From assembly GCA_019054805.1 (NCBI GenBank), contig JAHQIY010000013.1, positions 744,001 to 808,000 on the forward strand: a stretch of 64,000 nucleotides of DNA, in the 5' to 3' direction. The notes under the pieces are model-generated. The model saw nothing but the letters and a program-made list of their open reading frames with translations, did no database searches and was not told the DNA's origin. Origin of the DNA: Brachionus manjavacas. Taxonomy: Eukaryota > Rotifera > Eurotatoria > Ploima > Brachionidae. Position numbers and translations under genes: made by a program. Position 1 is the stretch's first letter. Every line of letters starts with the position of its first letter. This document shows positions 22,301-34,600 of this stretch, in pieces.

Positions 22301-25300
22301 AAATAGACTTTTAAACAAATCTGCATCTAAGGCAGTATCTGAAGACAGATTGATATGTTAGTAAAGGACTAAATTAAACACTTTGAATCCTGAATCCGGT
22401 CCAAGCAAAAATTTGTGAAAAAGAGTATTTTACTGAACTGAATGTAACAGAACAAACGGAACAAACCTTGTGCTTTCCATTAAAAGGTGATGAAGAATGA
22501 GCGCGACTTTAAGCTTCATCTGGCCAAAAACATTAAAAAATGCTAAAAATTGACTATAATTTAAAAAAGTGATTCTATGACTAAAATATTTTCCATCTTT
22601 TTCATCATCTTATTTCCTTAGACAACGAGAATGTAAGAAAGATGAAATAGCTGAGTCAATAAAGTTTTGTATTTTTCAGACTTGTTTTTAAGTCACAGTT
22701 TTAAGTCTAAGTCACAAAAATTCAAGTCAAAGTCATGATTTAAATAAGGTCATGACTTGAAAATTTTAAGTCATTGACTTGACTTAAAAAAAAAAAAAAA
22801 ATTTTAAGTCATTGACTCGACTTGAGACTTGTGACTTAAAAACAAGTCTGGTATTTTTGGATCAATGATCAAAGAAAAAACAAGAAAAAATCCTACTACT
22901 TTCAACGAAGGCTATCTAACCAAAAATACAAAAAAAAATTTTTGTAACAGCAAATTTCTTTAACACGTAAATTTTCAAATTTACTGGTCTACCAGTAAAA
23001 AATGTAAAACAAACAGGAAAAAATTATGCTCTGTTTTTGTACTTCACAAGTAAACAGATTTGGTCAAAAGTCAAACTTTAAAGTCAGAATCGTTAAAAGT
23101 CCAAGTCAAAGTAGACTTTGACTTGAGTCCACTCAAGTCAACTTAATTATTTTCAGGCTATAACATTAGACCTCATCATTCTAAATTAGCACCAAATTAC
23201 AGAAAATTAACAATGATAAAATTTAATTTAAAAACATTGAAATTCGAGAACTAAATTTTTTTTTAAAAAGTCAAACTTTAAAGTCAGAATCGTTAAAAGT
23301 CCAAGTCAAAGTAGACTTTGACTTGAGTCCACTCAAGTCAACTTAATTATTTTCAGGCTATAACATTAGACCTCATCATTCTAAATTAGCACCAAATTAC
23401 AGAAAATTAACAATGATAAAATTTAATTTAAAAACATTGAAATTCGAGAACTAAATTTTTTTTAAAAAAAAATTTAGTTTTAGTCAAGTCCAGACTTGAC
23501 TTTTGACCAACTCTGCTAGTAAATAAATGATTAGATTTCTGGTTCCTTTCGAGCAGACTTTTGAAACAATTCATGGTACCCGCAATCGAAATCGGACACA
23601 AAGCACGCGATATTATGATTAAAAAGTGTGATGAAGATTATTTTAACAAAACTGTTGACAAGATCGTAAGTAAGTTAAGAAAGAATTTACGTGTAAAAAT
23701 TATTTAAAAAAGTTTTCATCAATTCATGGGAGCAATGTATTTTAAGAAGCAATGCCACTGGTTTAGTTGTAAAGCCTATTCACTCAAGAAATTTTAAAAG
23801 TCGTGCTCAAATGGATTTTATCGATATGCAAACGTTACCGGTCGGTGAATTCAAGTGGCTTTTAGTTTATAACGATCATCAAACTAAATTCATTTTGCCA
23901 CGAGCACTCAAAGCATATTCCAATGATTATCAATCTAATAATGGTCGTGAATTTCGCTACCAAATGGCTAAAGCTTTAAAAGTAATATTGCCAGACATTA
24001 AATATGTCCATGGCCGAACAAGGCCTCTTTAATCCCAAGGTATAAAGTGTAAAAAGAGCCTATGCGGAAATCAAAAAAATGCTGGCTTCTTGGATGTGAG
24101 AAAATAAATGGTCGACTGGATTTAATTTCTTCCAACCTAAAAAAAAAACGTTCATTCCATTCAGGGATAAAATTTAGTCCCTATAAAATTGTTTTTGGCG
24201 TTGAAACACACTCGGCTTAAGGCAAGAGTGCGGCAAGTTAATGAATTATCAATTGGTTGTGGTCAAGGGATGGTAAAATGCAACTGTATTGATTAATGGA
24301 GGAAATTCAACCTCCAAAAAAATAACTTTTTTTTTTGATTACACTATTTTAGTAAATTACTAAAACTTAATTAGAAAAAATTTTCGTTTTTTTTTATAAA
24401 TTTTTTAAATAAATAAAAAATCAGTAAATATCTAAAATTTATTTATTTTTTTATGTTTTACATTTTTCCTGATAGACCAGTAAGTTTACATTGACGGCTT
24501 CATATAAATAATTGTACCAAATTGCCATTAAACTTGCTTTTAACAATTGAATTTGAAAAATTATTTCTAGTAGTTTTAAAATAAAACACTCTATCTTAAT
24601 TTTAAATTTAGTTAGAAAGACAAAACTTTACTCTTTTCTTTACATCGCCCTCGCTGTCTTTACTCAACAAATATTACTATTACTTAATAAAATGAAGGCT
24701 CCTAAATTTTTTGATTCTATTATATTTGAATAAAAATCACATGACTAATTTTTTTTATTTTATAGTTTTAATTTTGAACACCAAAACGGTGAAAAGTTAG
24801 ATTGTGATCAGAGCGGTCAGAGCTTGGTCACAAAACCAGGTTGACCCTTTTTATGCACGTTATTCAATAGTAATCATTGACCAAGCATAGCCTTAATGAC
24901 AGCAGAACATTTTAAAATAAATTATTCAATTATTTTTCACTCAAGGGTAATAAGCTTTTAATTAATTAGGAAAAATGAAAAAAAATCATTTTTACAATGA
25001 TATCCTTTGTCGCAGGCGTCGCATAAAAGCATTCTATCTTCTCTATTAGGTTGGCGGCATATTTCACAAAATGTGAGATCTTGCTCAAACTCTTCTCTGT
25101 GCGATTGAGTTCTATCTTCTACTTTGATTTTTTGGATAATTTGATTCCTGTTGTTTTTTATTAGAATAAAGCTGAAAACCTTGCGATCAATTGGACAGGT
25201 ATTGACTTTCTGAGAGAAGAAAAATCAAAATTGCATATTCTGTTAATGCGCTATAAAATTTGCTTACTTTTGACCATTCTTGAAGACAATCAAGACAAAA

Positions 25301-25477
25301 AATGTGCTCGCAAACATCCGGATTCGAGTATGTTGTATTGTTTTTGAAATTGCACAAGCATATGGGACAATTTTGAAATTTCTGCTTTAAATCTATTTCG
25401 TGTTTTGAACACTCACCGAGGAAATCTTTTGGATCAAATTCGCTTTTTATTTCTTTCATCACCGCCAAAATCAGCAC
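19333..25477 (-). CDS. PHRF1: PHRF1-like RING and PHD finger protein
   Basis: Exons (minus): 25268 to at least 25477, 24996-25209, 20316-20919, 20139-20237, 19333-20089; introns 58, 4076, 78 and 49 nt. In order: a RING finger (CPICLCNF..., CEHIFCLDCLQEWSK, NTCPIDR), a PHD finger (CEICRQPNREDRMLLCDAC, then YHCECLNPPI and EGEWFCPQC spliced across the long intron), the PHRF1 signature IIARTNFAERVRRNVNENR, a Lys/Ser-rich stretch, the short block NLLNSIMNSQSILTKSSSNI found in PHRF1 after the basic region, and a C-terminal SRI-like domain (TTLKPYFLKNKINKEEYKLI). The family binds the phosphorylated RNA polymerase II tail and acts in transcription and genome stability. The 5' exon start (usually an acidic leader) was not found; 25477 is only the first Met of the open frame. 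The last exon holds an 81-codon internal repeat. Confidence 0.9.
19611..20011. repeat. Exact 158-bp repeat at 243-bp offset inside PHRF1 last exon
   Basis: The blocks 19611-19768 and 19854-20011 appear identical. The offset is 243 bp, exactly 81 codons, so the duplication keeps the frame. Each copy encodes a segment containing VVKQECTTLTEKKSNKE and ending EPMTRPEVKF. Confidence 0.95.
21399..21586. mobile_element. MITE, GCAGAG family, copy 1
   Basis: The inverted ends share TGCAAAAWGTATCAG and CAAACTTTGTAC over about 40 bp; the core contains GCAGAGTTATTGCAGAG. It is the same family as 30151-30405. Confidence 0.75.
22677..22850. mobile_element. hAT-type MITE with perfect 8-bp target duplication
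   Basis: Perfect 20-bp inverted ends, CAGACTTGTTTTTAAGTCAC, are flanked by identical GTATTTTT at 22669-22676 and 22851-22858. The length is 174 bp; the interior is made of AAGTCA/TGACTT blocks. The 8-bp duplication is diagnostic of hAT-superfamily insertion. Related termini lie near 930, 37580 and 41350. Confidence 0.95.
23055..23515. mobile_element. Internally deleted hAT derivative
   Basis: Left end CAGATTTGGTCAAAAGTC and right end, reversed, CAGAGTTGGTCAAAAGTC are flanked by CAAGTAAA and CTAGTAAA (7 of 8 match, an aged 8-bp duplication). The interior joins the left terminus directly to the sequence that encodes the transposase C-terminus in the fuller copy at 38732-40726 (..RPHHSKLAPNYRKLTMIKFNL-like). 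It contains a perfect 200-bp tandem duplication. Confidence 0.88.
23066..23465. repeat. Perfect 200-bp tandem duplication
   Basis: 23066-23265 and 23266-23465 look identical base for base, except for the length of the closing A/T run. Confidence 0.95.
23590..24240 (+). pseudogene. Integrase-core fossil, KRBA2/SCAND3-like
   Basis: The pieces VVKPIHSRNFKSRAQMDFID, GEFKWLLVYNDHQTKFILPR, NNGREF and KYVHGRTRPL match the order of motifs in rve-type integrases of the KRBA2/SCAND3 kind, which derive from retroelement-like or Ginger-like integrases. Upstream, a short HKARDIMIKKC-like piece resembles the zinc-binding leader. The copy is broken in several places and lacks part of the core; no terminal repeats were identified. 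It looks old. It lies in the PHRF1 intron on the opposite strand. Confidence 0.7.
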
Positions 25478-25762
25478 TAGATCTGAAAATAATGAGTACT
25501 TTTTTTGAGATAAAGGTGAATACTCAAAATATTAAATTAATGATTAATTAAAAATTTTCATTTTCTTTCTAAAATTTATGCATTTACAATTTTTTTTTGC
25601 ATAATCGTAGTGAGACAGGGACGAGAATTTTGTCTTATTCCCTAAAAAATTGTCAAGGAATTATTAGGCTCATAGTTCAAAACACCATACCTAACCAAAG
25701 TCATTAAAATCGAACTTTAACAAATAAAGCTTTAGAATAAAAAAATTTTGTTACTTTATAAA

Positions 25763-26135
25763 GGTTTTGTGAAATTCAGTACAAAATGAAAAAAAGAACA
25801 GAAAAAATTTAAAAAAAATTGAATAACTTTTTTTCAAAAGGTTTAAACTTAGTTCTGTAAATGCAATAAAGTGCAACTTTCAAAGTAGCATCAAATATCA
25901 AAGCCTGCTAAATTTGCAGAGTTATGCAGAAATTAAATTTCAATATAATCGAGCGTGGTGCATTTTGCAGAGATTCTGCACACCATTAGCAGACTTTTAC
26001 AGTTGATGCAACTTTGAATGTTGCACCATGCTGGATTTACAGAATTTATTTTAAACTTTTAGATAAAAATTTATTAAATTTTTTTATAAATTTAATACTT
26101 TGTTCTGTTCTGTTGTACTGAACTTCAGAAATTCC
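25763..26135. mobile_element. Long-TIR MITE, copy 1 of 3
   Basis: Starts GGTTTTGTGAAATTCAGTAC and ends in its rough reverse complement. The terminal repeats extend beyond 100 bp and include AAGGTTTAAACTTAGTTCTG and a GTTGCATCA block. Other copies are at 33783-34143 and 52949-53248. It lies just upstream of the first PHRF1 exon seen. Confidence 0.85.
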
Positions 26136-26139
26136 TTTA

Positions 26140-28930
26140 TAAACCCCTTTTTTGAAATTGTCAAAAGTGAAAATGAAAATTCTATTTGAAGAATCAATGA
26201 CTTATTTTGAAGAAAAGATGATTTGAATAAAGTTAATCAAAAGATTTTGGAGATCAGTTGTAGACTAAAAAAATGCTGCTGACTATGGTCAAATATTAAG
26301 AGCTTTTTTTCAGGTCATTCAAAAGAAAAAGTTAAAGAACATTTGAGAACTTCAAATAATTTTTTGAATCGATGAAATATTTAATTGCATTACCTTTAGT
26401 AAATTAATACTAATTTTTTTGGAAAATAACGAGATTCACTTAAAATTTTGTTGAAATCTTCATAAAACTTTATTTTTTTATAAAAAACCTCATTTTGAAC
26501 GCTTTTTTTAGGAGAAATAAAAGAGGAAATAAAAATGGTAAAACCTAAAAGTTGCTCCAAATTTTCGGGACTTATGACGCTCTCCTTGGACTTGATACAA
26601 AAAAACCAAAATTTGAAATTTAGCCTAAATTTCAAATTAAAAAACTGAGTTTTTTTGGAAAAAAATTCTAAGATGAATTCTTTTTTTGAAGATAAAAATA
26701 TCAGTGTATAGTAGAAATTTTTAGACTCTTTCAGGTCATGTGTGATTTATCATATTTTAAATACTTTTGATGCATTTAACCAAAGTACACTTTGGCAAAT
26801 CAATGAAACCTTTGAGCCCATCCAGGTGACAAAACCTCTTTTCGACCTCCCCTAAACAATTGGCTTTTTGGATACCCACATATGTAGATTACGAATTTAA
26901 AAAAAATAAAAAATATTTATTTGAAGGAGCATTAGCTCAGCACAGATAAACAAATAAATAAATAATTCTTACATAATAATTCAACAATTCAAAAATTAAT
27001 TCATCTGGATAATGTGGTTTTCTGAAATTTGGAAAAATTTTGACCATTTATTTTTTGCAAAGTTTCATTTAGAAATTATAGGCAAATTATTTTTTTTATT
27101 TTTTGTTTTGAAGGAACAAATTTTCTGGTCACTCTTTATAAATACAAAAGAAATGAACGTAGATGTTAAAATATTTCTTTATCTAAATTTTCGTTAAAAA
27201 AATTTTTTTATTTTAAATGATCTAATTACTTAATTTCAAAAAATAAGATTTTTATTGTTAAGTTAAATGATTTTCAAAAAATCTATTTGTTATCCACTTT
27301 TTTTGATATTTTAGCTATTTAGACAATGAAATCAATGGTCTTCAGTGGTCAAATAATGATCATGATAATGGTCAAGATAGTGATAATGAAAAAAAAAGTG
27401 AAGATCTGATTACCACATAAGTGTATATGAAATCTGAATCGTAAACTCTAATGTTGAGATCAGATCGGTTAGCTGCACTGATGATTCAGAGGAAGACTTT
27501 CATAGATCGGAAGGAACCGAGAGTGAACAAGATGGCTTAGATGACGATAATGAAAACCAAATATGTCCATCTCCCAAACGCCCAGAAAGATCATGCATAT
27601 TAAGCAAAACAAATCTATAAACAAAATTTTAAATTAAGTTGAATAATTTAGAGATTAAATTAAGTTTTTATCCGAAAAAATTGTAAATTCAAAAATTTTT
27701 TTATTTTTAATAGTTCACAGTAAATTAAAATTGTTTTTTTTTTAAATTTTTAAATTGATTTTAATCTCAATTAGTATTTTTTTCTAGTTAATTAAGTTTT
27801 TTTTTGTTCACCAATTTAGCCTTACAGTAAAAAAAATCTTTTTTGATTAAATTTTGCTTTATATTTTAGAGAAAAAAATGCCGGGGTAAGTTTAAAACTG
27901 AACAAGTCTAATTTGCCCCCTAAAATGGGGACAAATACAAAAATTTTACCATGGTACATGATTGAAATTTCATAATTTTACCATTGTAAAACTATCGAGT
28001 GTTTACGGTATCTAGTTATGTCAGAAAAAAATTACATTTATCATGGTTTTAAGCCTTGTCAAGGTATATATGAGTTAAAACTAAATATAATTTTTTAATT
28101 GAAAGAATATGAATTAATTATTTAGAACGGCGAATTTAGTTGTGATACCAAAATTATTGAATAAAATACCCTAAATGTTTAAGTTTTTACCCCAAATTTT
28201 TAAAAATTAACTCCAAATGTTAAATAGAATACCCCAAAAATAACAATTATACTTTAAAAAAAATAATATCTTTTCTTTTAAAATATAAACAAATTTGTCA
28301 CTTTTACACTATTTTTATTAAAAGAAGTAAAAATATTAAAAAAAAAATTGATTGATAATTTTGACGCTAAATTTTTAAATTTTATAATGAAATAAGATAT
28401 AAATCAAAACATTTAACAGTAAAAAATAACTATATTCTGGAGTGTGACTCTTTAGAACAATTCAAGGCACTGATTAAAGACTTACTTTTTATAAATTTTA
28501 AAAAAAAAATCCTTTAGTACTTTTGTTTTCGGAAATCGTGAACGCGAGTTTTGAGCCCTTCTTGCAGTGTCAACTTAAAATATTGAATCAAAAAATAATT
28601 AAATTTATCATGTCTTTTTTAACTATTATTAAAGTCATCATCCTCTTAATAATTATCATTGTCACAATACTTTCTGATTAGGTATAATCCGTATTTCTAA
28701 GAAATTCAAGAGTTTGTAAGGCAGCTTTTCTTCCAGACATGGTTCAAAAAATAATTATCTATTTTATGAATCATTGAAATTAAGTTGAGTATTTTATTTT
28801 ACAAAATGAATATATTTTTTTTGCATGAAAATAAAAATATTTTGTAATCAAAATTAATTAACCATAATTTTATATGATTAAAGTTTTGGTGGAAAAAAAA
28901 TTCGGGTCTAGAGGAAAATGTGAACAATTG
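26140..28930. other. Gene-poor stretch
   Basis: It contains a solo LINE family A tail (26925-26962, GGAGCATTAGCTCAGCACAG plus (AAAT)n) and an acidic coding-like patch near 27450-27620 whose frame reads DDSEEDFHRSEGTESEQDG and then stops. The latter resembles transposase leaders but cannot be assigned. A minus-strand patch near 26560 (SPENLEQLLG) has splice-like borders and might be an exon; this is unproven. The rest is empty. Confidence 0.4.
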
Positions 28931-28934
28931 TTCA

Positions 28935-29660
28935 AACCCTTTTTGGTACTTCTTTTGCTTTTTACTTTTTACTCAATATATTTAATCATTTTTGAATTTT
29001 TGGGTCTATAGGGAAATGTGAACAATTGTTCACAAAAAATGTGACCATGAATATCAAGTCCAAAATGTTAACATTTTGTTCACATAATCTCTGGTTACAT
29101 ATTTGGTGACCAAAATAGATAAATAAAAAAATAAAAAAATATTTTCGAGTCCAGTTTTTATTTTTTGTGAACATTAATTTTAGTATAAAAGTTTAATTTT
29201 AAATGCAACTAGCCCGTACCAAACCAATTGCAGAGACTTGTCTTAAAATTGTTAAATCAATATTTTCATCCATAATTTTAACTTTTTACCTAAATAATTT
29301 TTTTTGAATTTTGAATAGAATGATGAAATCTAAATTGTAATTTTTAGCTTAATCAAAGTGTAAAAGAATAAGAGTTAAAATAGCATTATAAAATAGTGTT
29401 TTTAAATTTTTGTATTTTTTAAATTATTTAATTTTAATTTTTTTAATCTAAAATTTGGTGAACATTATTTTTGTGACCAGCTTTTGGTTACCAAATATGT
29501 GACCAGAGATTATGTGAACAAAATGTTCATATTTTGGTCTTGATACTCATGGTCACATTTTTTTGTGAACAATTGTTCACATTTTCCTATAGACCCAAAA
29601 ATTCAAAAATGACTAAATATATTGAGTAAAAAGCAAAAGAAGTACCAAAAAGGGTCGAAA
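28935..29660. repeat. Large foldback (inverted arms about 190-210 bp)
   Basis: The left arm (about 28940-29125) and the right arm (about 29455-29655) are near-perfect reverse complements around a 300-bp spacer. Both arms hold the 14-bp palindrome TGAACAATTGTTCA next to GGGTCTATAGG. A further half-copy of the palindrome unit lies at about 28905-28940. Confidence 0.9.
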
Positions 29661-31600
29661 AAAACCCTCTGGACGTTTAATGCTGAAGTAAAAAAGTTAC
29701 AAAGAAAATTAAAAACATTAATAAATTAAAAAAATATCCAAAGCTTTTTTATAAACAAAAAAGGCTAAAACTTTGTTTTATTTCTTTAGTTTGTCATTTA
29801 TTAAAATGCTAAAAAAAGTGGACTTATTACTGATCGCCTGTGGAACACCTGCTTTAATTGTCCGTTTACATTTACTCTAAAAGACCTTAATCCACAAATG
29901 ATCTAATTCAGTAAATAAGATAAGGAAACATTTAGCAAAAAGGCGTAAAATCGATCACTTTTCGGAAGAAACCTCCATAGCTTTTTTGATTTTGATGCAA
30001 AATTGAAAATTTTTTTTTATCTGAATTCGATGAGGAATCAAAAAAATTTGCTTTTGTTTTTAAATTAAATTTTTATTTTATAAAATTTTGAGGCATTGTG
30101 AATCAATCACAATAAATTTAAAATGATAAAATTACAAACACAATAATCTTAAAATGAAATAACTTTTTGACTAAAAGTCTAAAAATAGTTCTGCAAAATG
30201 TATCAGCTGGTTCAAACTTTGTACCACCCAAATTAAGACTCTGCAAAAACTCTGCAAGTCTGCAAAGCACTAAAAGAAAATGATTAAAATTAAATTGCAG
30301 AGTTATTGCAGAGACTAAATTTTGGTGGTACAAAGTTTGTGCCAGCTGATACATTTTGCAGAACTATTTTTAGTCTTTAAGTAAAAAAGTTATTTCATTA
30401 TAAAATTGGAAATATTATTTCAGCACAATCAATTTCTGATTAGCACAATGAAAAAAACATTAAACACTATTCGATTTCTTCTAAGCGCAAAAAATTGTAT
30501 ATAATAAAAAAAAACATTTTACACAAAAAAATTGTGCTTGAAAATAATTCTTAAAAGAAATTTTTTTTCAACACAAAAATATTCATAATAAAATAAGTTT
30601 TAAATTTTATTTTTTATTTAATGATAATAAAGTATATTTCGAAGCTTAAAAAAAGATATTAAAAAAAACTAGTCTCTAGAAAACTATTTTTCCGCATTTT
30701 TTGCTCTACCTCTTTTAGGTTTATTGACAAATTGGTCCTTTTTTTAAACAGTTCTTTTAATGCACAATATCCTAATTTAGTGAAAAACTTGCAAGAACAT
30801 TTCTTACTGTTAAGGTTAACTTTATAAAAGGTTAACTTTAGTTGAATGCATTTCTTCATTACCTCTCTGGAATTTTTTTTTATTTTTCAGAACCTTTCAA
30901 TAATTGAACAATGCTTAAAAGCCTATTTTTTCTTATTTTTAAATTACCTATTTTAATTTTAAAATTAAATTTATTCAATTTATTTATTTGAAAGAACATT
31001 TACTCAAGACAGATATTAAAATTTGAAAAAAAATATTTACAAGTTTTTAAAGTGTATAGTTTAGTAAATATTTCAAATAATTGAAAGTATTTTTATACTT
31101 TAACATATTTTCTAAATTCTATATTTTAAAAATTTTAAGTGCTTTATTATTTAAAGATTATTTAAAGATTTAAAGGGAATTTAAAATTGAAATTTAATTA
31201 ATTAATTTGTAAAAATTTTGCAGCCAAATAAATTAGTTTATCTGATTATTTTTTTCTATTGATTTTATTTTTATGATATTTATCCATAAAATGGAATTCA
31301 TTTTTCTGCCAGACCGGAATACTCTCAATAAAAAAACATTTGAATTTTTTTTCTAAATTTATATCAAAATTTAAAGGACTAGATTCTTATCATTTAAATT
31401 AATCGAAATTTATTTTTTAGTTTTAACAATTTGATTAATTTAAAAAAAAAATTTTGAAAAAAAATAAAATAAAGAGAGCTGAAACAAATTTGCTATATTT
31501 TGAAGCCAAAGAAATCAACAAGACAGTTGTTAGAAAAAAAATTCATTTTTAGTATGAAGATTAGGATTTTATTTACAATTTAAAAATAGTTTCCATCGTA
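29661..31600. other. Gene-poor stretch with one MITE (30151-30405)
   Basis: Nothing coding is supported. The frame at 30659-30859 (minus), with several cysteines, gives no recognisable domain. Confidence 0.5.
30151..30405. mobile_element. MITE, GCAGAG family, copy 2
   Basis: Inverted ends of about 90 bp, both containing AATGAAATAACTTTTT and AGTTCTGCAAAATGTATCAG. The core GCAGAGTTATTGCAGAG is shared with 21399-21586. Confidence 0.85.
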
Positions 31601-31608
31601 AAATAATG

Positions 31609-34600
31609 TTATTTAGGCTTATTTTGTTTATAGAATTTCTTAATTGCGTCATGAGAAGACTTTTTAGCAACCATCAGTCTTTTAGAGTCATTAAACCAAA
31701 TTAATGCATCAATATCCTTTAATAATTTAAATTATAGATTTTAAATTTTGCATTAAATTTTTTAATTTTTACCCGAGCATAATTTTTAAGAGACAAAAAG
31801 TCATCGTCTGAATTAAATTGTCCGTAAAAAACTCCTTCAAAAAATTTCAATCTATTCCTTTCATTGAACCAAAAATGAATTTGATCCGAAACTGTCTCAG
31901 GTAGCACCGGTTTCTTAAAAAAAAAATTCTATAACTTGATCTTAGCAGAGTTGAACAAAAGTCAGAGTTAATTTAAACTAGAAAACTTTGTCTTGAAATA
32001 AAATTTAAAAAAATAGAGAACTCATTTTTCTGTTAATGATGTGGACAATGAATTGGGTTCGAAAACTATGGGGAATGGTAAGAACTAACCAGTAAATCCT
32101 TGCAAAATATCCCGTGGCACTGATGTAAAAATAGCCATTAACTCGGTACCTAAGACTCGATTACAACCCCAATTTTTTTGAATTTAATTTTCACTTTAGC
32201 CCCTTGGCTTTAAAAGTAAATTAAAAACAAAACTTTTAATTATCAAATATAATACCTCAGTCTGCTTTTTTTTTTAATTATCATTTTTTAAAAAATAAAT
32301 AAGCTTATGAGCTTATACTTTGTAATTTTTTTTTCTCATTTTAATCCATGCCAAAAATTGCCTTTTATTATTGCCATTATTTTTTATTGTTTCAAATTTT
32401 TTGTATGATTTTAAAAATCAAAATACCATAAACCCACTAAATTAAATAAAAATTTTGATATTATCCTGAGTTAAATTTTATCTATTTGCAAAAAAATTTG
32501 AAAAAAAATTTATTAACTTATTAAACATTTTACACCAGAACTCGATGGGGTAGTTTGCTAGGTTTTACGAAATTATCAAACAAATTTTAAAATTACAATA
32601 ATGCTGTCAAATAGTTTTTATTGTTTTTTGATGGATATTTATAAAAAAATTCTAAGTTAGATACTCTCCCTTACTTTTCGTGATATCAATGACTTGCCAG
32701 ACAAAATAAAAAACATAATGGAGATGTACGCTGATGATAGTAAGGTTTCACAATCAGAATTACAAGCAGATATAAATGAAATAGATAACTGGTGCAAGAA
32801 GTGGTCAATGTCCTTAAACAGTAATAAATGCAAAATCATGCATTACGGGAAGAAGAACCCAAGAAACAAAAATTACATTCAACATGGGGAAGAAAAAGTA
32901 TGGTTGCAGGAATCGGAGGTTGAGAAAGATCTGGGTATTATGGTTTCAAATGATGGGAAATATAGTAAACAAGTAGAAGCGTCGGTATCTAAAGCTAACA
33001 GTGCTTCGGCGGTATGGAATTCTATGACTAGAAGTGAAATTAATAAGGCCGAAGGAATCCAGAAAAGGGCGACTAAGATGGTAATAGAATTAAGAGGATT
33101 AGGGTACGAAGAAAGACTTAGGAAGCTTGGTCTAACAGACCTGGAAACAAGAAGAAAAAGAGGGGACTTATTACAAATATTTATGATAAGAAAAGGGTTC
33201 GAGAAGGCAGATTTGGATATTAGAGAGAATGAGAAAGTAAGTGAGGGGACAAGCAGGAGGCACAATAGCCAAATAACAAGGGATAAGCAGATCAAGGATA
33301 AGTTCTTACTTAATCGAACAGCTACACCTGGAACCTTTTACCCTCGGAAATAGTAGGGACTGATACGGTCAATCAGTTTAAGGCCAAAATTGATAGACGT
33401 ATGAAGTTGGAGACCTGGAAAAGATCTGTTTACAGAATCTGAGGAATTTTGACTTAATGCAACTTAGGTTGCAAGCTGATAAAGTGCAGCGTTATGAACT
33501 GCAATCACACTTATGTGTTACAGCTCATACTACTCCTACTACTATATTCAAATTAAAAAATTTTATAGCTTAGGATTAGTTGTAAAATTTAATTTAATTA
33601 AAATAAAAAAAATTGAATTTTTAAAATTTATTTTTCAGTTATTTTTCACAAGGCATTTTAAAATTTAATTTTTAGATCTTAAATCAAATAAAAGAGTTTT
33701 CTTGAGTCTCTTTTCTAGAATTTTTGTTGTCATTTAAAGTACCGCTAAAAGGTCTTAAATTTATTTTTTAGTTATTTTTCTCGATTTTGTGAAATTCAGT
33801 ACAAATTGTTATAAAGAACATAAAAAAATGTAAAAAAATTGAATTACTTTTTTCTAAAGGTTTAAACTTAGTTCTGTAAATGCAACATAGTGCAACATTC
33901 AAAGTTGCATCAGATATATAAGTTTGATAAATTTACAGAGTTTAGCAGAAATTAAATTTCAATATAATCTAGCGAAGTGCATTTTGCACAAATTTTGCAC
34001 TTCTTTCGCAGACCTTTACAGTTGATGCAACTTTGAATGCTGCACCATGCTGCTTTCACAGAATTAATTTTAAACCTTTAGAAAAAAGTTTTTTAAATTT
34101 TTTACACTTTTTTCTGTTCTTTTGTACTGAACTTCCCAAAACCATTTTTCTCAAGGCCTTTTAAAATTTAATTTTTAGATCTTAAATCAAATAAAAGAGT
34201 TTTCCTGAGTCTCTTTTTTTTAATCAAGTTTTATATATTTGAAAGATCAATTTTGAGGAATAAATATTCCCTTTAATATTCAAAAAAAATTCTCTTCTTT
34301 TTTTTTTAAAAAGAAAAGCAACACAGATATCAAGTTGAAGAATTTTTGTTGTTATTTAAAGTACCGCTTAAAGGTCTCAAATTTTTTTTTACTTGGAAAA
34401 AGGAATTCTCCTAATTAATTATTTATAATTTTTTTTCTTAGCGAGCCAGAGCTATTTCAGAAAATAAATCAAAATTAAATTTAACGTTTTATTTTTATTT
34501 TGACAACTTGAATCTTTTACTTAAGCCGGCAATTTCTTAATTATTTAGATTTATTTCTCTTTTTACCCCTCTTTTATGTAATCTGACTTTAAAATTTTTA

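Larger units (their letters stand above)
20920..24995. other. Long PHRF1 intron loaded with transposon remains
   Basis: This phase-1 intron holds a MITE (21399-21586), a hAT MITE (22677-22850), a hAT deletion derivative (23055-23515) and an integrase fossil (23590-24240). Between 21600 and 22660, and from 24250 to 24990, I see nothing further that I can name. Confidence 0.8.

Noticed and set aside
28935-30405. CRISPR-like repeated blocks
   Set aside because: The repeats are inverted arms of foldbacks and MITEs, not spaced direct repeats, and the context is eukaryotic.
30659-30859. Cys/Lys-rich minus-strand frame
   Set aside because: The cysteines do not form a recognised zinc-binding pattern and there are no splice partners.
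32080-32170. Minus-strand frame GTELMAIFTSVPRDILQGFTG in the GTF2H4 intron (part: GTELMAIFTSVPRDIL)
   Set aside because: Balanced composition looks like coding, but it matches no part of p52 and is only about 30 codons; probably unknown element debris.
32879-33295. 138-codon minus-strand frame
   Set aside because: Shadow of the LINE reading frame on the plus strand; leucine/serine-rich as expected from the reverse of Lys/Glu-rich codons.
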